A stretch of 64,000 nt of DNA. Origin: Lobosporangium transversale (Eukaryota; Mortierellomycota; Mortierellomycetes; Mortierellales; Mortierellaceae). Location of the stretch: assembly GCF_002105155.1 (NCBI RefSeq), contig NW_019028995.1, positions 682,001 to 746,000 of the forward strand, in the 5' to 3' direction. Numbering within the stretch: the stretch's first letter is position 1; each line of letters opens with the position of its first letter. The notes under the pieces were generated by a model. That model made no database searches. It had not been told where the DNA came from and saw only the letters and a program-made list of their open reading frames with translations. The position numbers and the translations under genes are program-made. Shown here one piece after another: positions 60,056 through 64,000 of this stretch.

Positions 60056-62642
60056 TACCAAACAGCGGGATAACTATCTACATCCTCCCGCCAAAAAAAT
60101 AAAAAAATAAAAATAAAAAATGAGTTGTACTTGTTCTTTCTTCGTTGTATCATAACAATCAGGGAGTAAAAAAAGAACAAACACGTTGACACATTGGAAA
60201 TGGCCTGAGCGTACTGAAAGATTTTTCCATGTTTCGGTATGGGTTGAAAAATGAGTCAGATCAATGAAGTAAAAAAAAAAAAAAAGTTCGTGTTGACGAG
60301 ATTTTCACTCCACCTTTTTGTCCATTTTTTATTTATTTGTTGCTTGTTGTGTTGTTGTCCGTATTCTTAAGAATAATTTTAAAGGAGAGGAAGAAAAATA
60401 ACTTTGGATAAAAAACGCTAGTGGTAGGCAAGTGCGTCCTTTTGCAAACTATGTTCATTTACTTCAGATAAAAGTTAATAAGTTCGAAAAAAAAAAAAAT
60501 CGGGCAGCCAGGTTAGGATTAATTAAAAACAGAATAGGTTTGAAGGTTTGACTAATGACCTCTTCCAGTCTTCTGTGGCGTCAAAAAAAAGGACAAAGGC
60601 TTCCTATCTTCAGAACTTGTATTCTCCGTTTTGGTGAAGAGGTTGGAAATATGGAAAGGGAACCATATCGCCAATTGGTGGGTCTTCTTCATGTTTGTTA
60701 CACTAGAGGTCAATTTCGTTAAGAAATATTGCGGGTGAAATAAAATTGGCGGGAACAAACAAAAGACCTTATTCCCAGTTCTTTCAATCTCCTATAATCA
60801 AAGTTAGTCCTTCTTCCTCTTTCCTTCCACCTTTTTTTTTTTTAAAAAAAAAGAGAGAAAAAGAAAGAAAAAAACATCTCCAACCATTTTATTTGCATGA
60901 AAGGCTAAAAAGTAAGAAAATGCACGCGAATGGATGATATCCTTACCATGTGGGACTCCGCGTGTCATCTCTCTGGCAAAGGATTGATGTTCTTCAATTA
61001 TTATCCATCATGATTAACAAATTTATACTTTTATTTAATGCATCGCCTCTTCTTTTTAACAGTCGAGATCAAATTGTAAACGTGTAATTTTTTTTAATGA
61101 AGTAATTCTTATTATGCGCGTGCTTGTTTTCATCCTAGCCTAACCTTTTCACAACATCCTTGAGGAGAAATGATCGAGCCATTTTGTTTTATTTTTTGTT
61201 TTTCACTTTTATGCCTGTTATTTTACTTGCTCATTAATGAGGATTAAGGAGATGATGGAGGGGAGGAGATGGGGGCTGAAAGGAGGCTTCAAGAGCGAAT
61301 GCCTAACTAAGCATAAGCAATGCACAAGCAAAGCATCGGAAATAGTGGGAGGATACTAGGATACTAGGGGAAGAGAAGACCAATGAATGACTGGATCACG
61401 CGTAGAAAAAATACAAAAAATAGGACAGTTCATGCTCTCAAATCCGAGAACTGGGAATGAGCCATGAAGTAAACGCCAGATGGAAATTTTAACGCATAGG
61501 CATAGGTAGATAGATGGATGAGAGCTTGAACGAGGCCTTTTTTTTTGTTCTGTCGTCGAAGATCTTGGACTTAAAGATAGAATAGATTGATACAAAAATT
61601 ATAGAGCCAAGTAGCACTGCATTCAGGAATGGTGAAGGGCTTTTTTCTTTTTTTGCTCAATCAGACATGAGAGTTAAAAGAGCAAAAAAGAAAAAAGAGA
61701 AAAGCCCAAGTGCATGTATTCGCTCGCTCTTTGTTGGCGAGCCAGCTCTTTTTTTTTTTTTTTTTTTTTTTTTCCCTCTCTCTTTCTCTCTCTCGCCGTT
61801 TTTTCAGGAGGTTAGTAAAAAAGATGATGCAAGTTTATATTCAATATGAAGGCCAAGGCACTTTTGCGTGATCAATGTTGCCGTCGTTTAGACGATCCTT
61901 CCTCCTTCCTCTTCTTCCTCTCATTCGTTGGATGTCTTTTTTCTTTTTTTTCTTGCCTCATGTCTGGACACTTGGGTTTGCCAAAATGAAGTGTTAGTCT
62001 CCTTAATTTGCTTTCCCGTAGTTTTATAAACCGGCTTGTACTTATTTTTTCCCGCCAATTCAGTTATGATAGTCCAATAGCGAGTCGAGACAGGCTTCTG
62101 CAAACATTTTTTCTTGTGTATATTTAACATTACATCAATATCAATAAATGTGTATAACTGAATGCTTCAAGGATTCAGTTATTAGTCATCGTGTTAAAAA
62201 AAAAAACTAAAGAGAAATAAATAAATGAGTGGATGAATGAATTGTGTGGTTTCTTGCAGGTATCTCTTTCGTTTTGGAGGATCAGTGATAGTACTTTTGC
62301 TGAGATTTTCTGTGTAAGGACCATTGATTGATGAGCATGGGGTCGTAGCATTTTTTTTTTTTTTTTTTTCCTATTCATTGACGAAGTGGGCGCTTGACCA
62401 ATCACGGACCTTTTCTGGGCAACGCACATTGCATTGAGACGAGTCGAGTGTTGTTTTCTACATATAATTTGAGTTCCTTTCTATCGCCTCCATCTATAGA
62501 GTTATATATAATGTAGACTTTCATTTGTTTATACTTTTCTAATTGGCAGGAGCTTTGGCGCGTGTCTGGTGACCTTTCATATATTTAGACAAAACTTGTT
62601 ATAATTGATGCACCAGAATGGCAGAACCGGGCACTCGGCATT

Positions 62643-62678
<36 letters not shown>

Positions 62679-64000
62679 TGTTTTGAGAACATGGCTCTAC
62701 TGAGCTTTTTTTTTTTATTTTTATTTTTTACTTCATTTTATCTTTTTGGATTGAAATCATAGCCGAAAACGCACCCGATCCCTTCACGGTGCACCACCCT
62801 CATTACATTTATACGTCCATCAATGTATTTTTTTTTTTTTTTTTAACTTTTATTTTTATTTTTTATTTTATTTTCAAAGTACCCACATCAAACTTTGCCA
62901 TGCTGTGCTTTTACTCTTTTTGAATTCCACTGTCTTAATGGCAAACCCATGGCATTCTCTGTGCTGATCATGCATGACTTTCAAGTCAGAGTCCTGCATA
63001 TAAGAGTCCAGCAAAAAAAAAAAAAAAAAAAAAAAAAATCCTGCATGCATTAGTGAAAGATCCGCGGAGTATTTGGCATACCATAACAATTGTGCCTTCT
63101 TGTCATACAGTGTTACAAGCGCATGGTTGGTCATTGCTCTCCATTCACCTTCACTGTTGCTTTTTTCTTTTCCCGCTCTTTGGGTGCATTGGGTGCATTG
63201 AGTGCATTGGGGTACAGAAGGTAGATACAGTTAATGGGTCTTTCAGGGGTGTGTGTAATCGCCATGGACCCATGGGCCACAAGATAAGGGTAGAGCCAGG
63301 AAGAAGAAGAAGGAGAGAGAGGGAGGAGGACACCAAGTTGTAAATGGGATTGCATGGTCTCACAAACATTGCAGATGTCGAAACACATCCTTTCCTTGTG
63401 TTATTGCCACTATTTTATTTTTTATTTTTTCAACGCCTTATTCGACCATTTTGATTGTTGATTCCCATGCCATACATAAAATAAACAAACACAAAACAAA
63501 CATTCTCAATCTAGTCACAAAGCACACACCCATGCATCACAACACCATCTATTGAACAAACGGTTTCTCATTTTTGCAAGGATTGTTGTCTGAACAACAA
63601 CAACAACAACAAAAAAAAAAAAAAAAAAAGAGAGAAAGGGAGGGAGGAGAAAGGGGAACGGAGGAAGGAGAGGGAAGGCATAATGGATAAATTAATCAAA
63701 CTGGCGGGAAAAGAACGTTTCCTTTCTTGAAAATGAAATTGAAATATTTTTTTTTTTACAAATGAGACGATAAATTGGATAGTCGTATTCACGTTAATGA
63801 TTTCAAATATTTCAACATTTACATAAGCTTACTAAAACAAAGAAATCAAACTACAGCTGCATTTTATTATTATAAATATTATTATTTTACAAAGCCGAAT
63901 CCTCAAGGCTTCGTCAAGCTGCAACAACCTTTGAATGTTATATACAAAGAGCATGCAACAAATATCTTAGGTACAGTCGTGTCTTTGTGTTGGATTCACC
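55509..64000. other. 8.5-kb gene-poor AT-rich region
   Basis: I find no supported protein gene, tRNA or transposon end here. The region carries dozens of poly-A/poly-T runs of 15-40 nt, AT-type microsatellites and small tandem words, for example TTTTA at 58718-58747, AATAAC at 59203-59230 and TGCATTGGG near 63184-63212. A 15-nt poly-G run lies at about 56770-56784. The part next to 55508 is presumably promoter and 5' UTR of the Zn2Cys6 gene. Short ORFs are Phe/Lys-rich and follow the homopolymers. The region could still hold non-coding RNAs or fast-evolving exons that cannot be seen by eye. Confidence 0.5.

Noticed and set aside
59782-60073. Pair of opposed ~75-codon ORFs in the gene desert
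   Set aside because: Slightly more complex composition than its surroundings, but no domain, start context or splice partners could be supported.

Overview
The window looks like nuclear DNA of an early-diverging fungus, most likely Mortierellomycota or a close relative. The genes are rich in short GT-AG introns that often carry very long poly-T tracts. Non-coding DNA is AT-rich and full of A/T homopolymers. Protein types include a NACHT/pentapeptide/WD40 protein, a CBM14 chitin-binding remnant and a Zn2Cys6 factor. This assignment is an inference from gene style, not a database match.

Positions 1-14,000 are a transposon-dominated region. A tRNA-headed SINE-like retroposon (201-867, 20-bp target duplication) and a tRNA-Gly(UCC) lie at the left. 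From 1391 to 13681 there is a nested stack. A 715-bp TTAA-flanked element sits inside a 1.37-kb TTAA-flanked element, which sits inside the left target-site duplication of a 10.9-kb element (2776-13672). The large element has near-identical ~597-bp terminal inverted repeats and a 9-bp target duplication. It encodes an intact 862-residue DUF6589-like protein, proposed here as its transposase, plus several cargo genes, some broken. This is the most unusual system in the window.

Positions 14,262-55,508 are a compact gene region. Recognised in order: an Ecl1-type small zinc protein, a Rad53/Chk2-type FHA kinase, RNase H2 subunit B, an NLR-like NACHT-WD40 protein, TRAPPC2/Trs20, an unresolved small gene, AOS1/SAE1 (SUMO E1 subunit), mitochondrial GatC, a CCCH/FG nucleoporin (Nup42-like), an SH3-ankyrin scaffold, a CDF zinc transporter, a broken CBM14 gene, NDUFB10, DPM2, DPM3, SEN15, a Ded1/Vasa-like DEAD-box helicase with a repeated C-terminus, and a Zn2Cys6 transcription factor. 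Exon structures were rebuilt by hand from reading frame and splice signals; total lengths are divisible by three for every gene where full coordinates are given.

Housekeeping genes are packed tightly, with several head-to-head pairs sharing promoters of under 300 bp (AOS1/GatC, NDUFB10/DPM2, DPM3/SEN15). DPM2 and DPM3, two subunits of the same ER enzyme, are neighbours. The last 8.4 kb (55,600-64,000) shows no gene I can support, only low-complexity AT-rich DNA.
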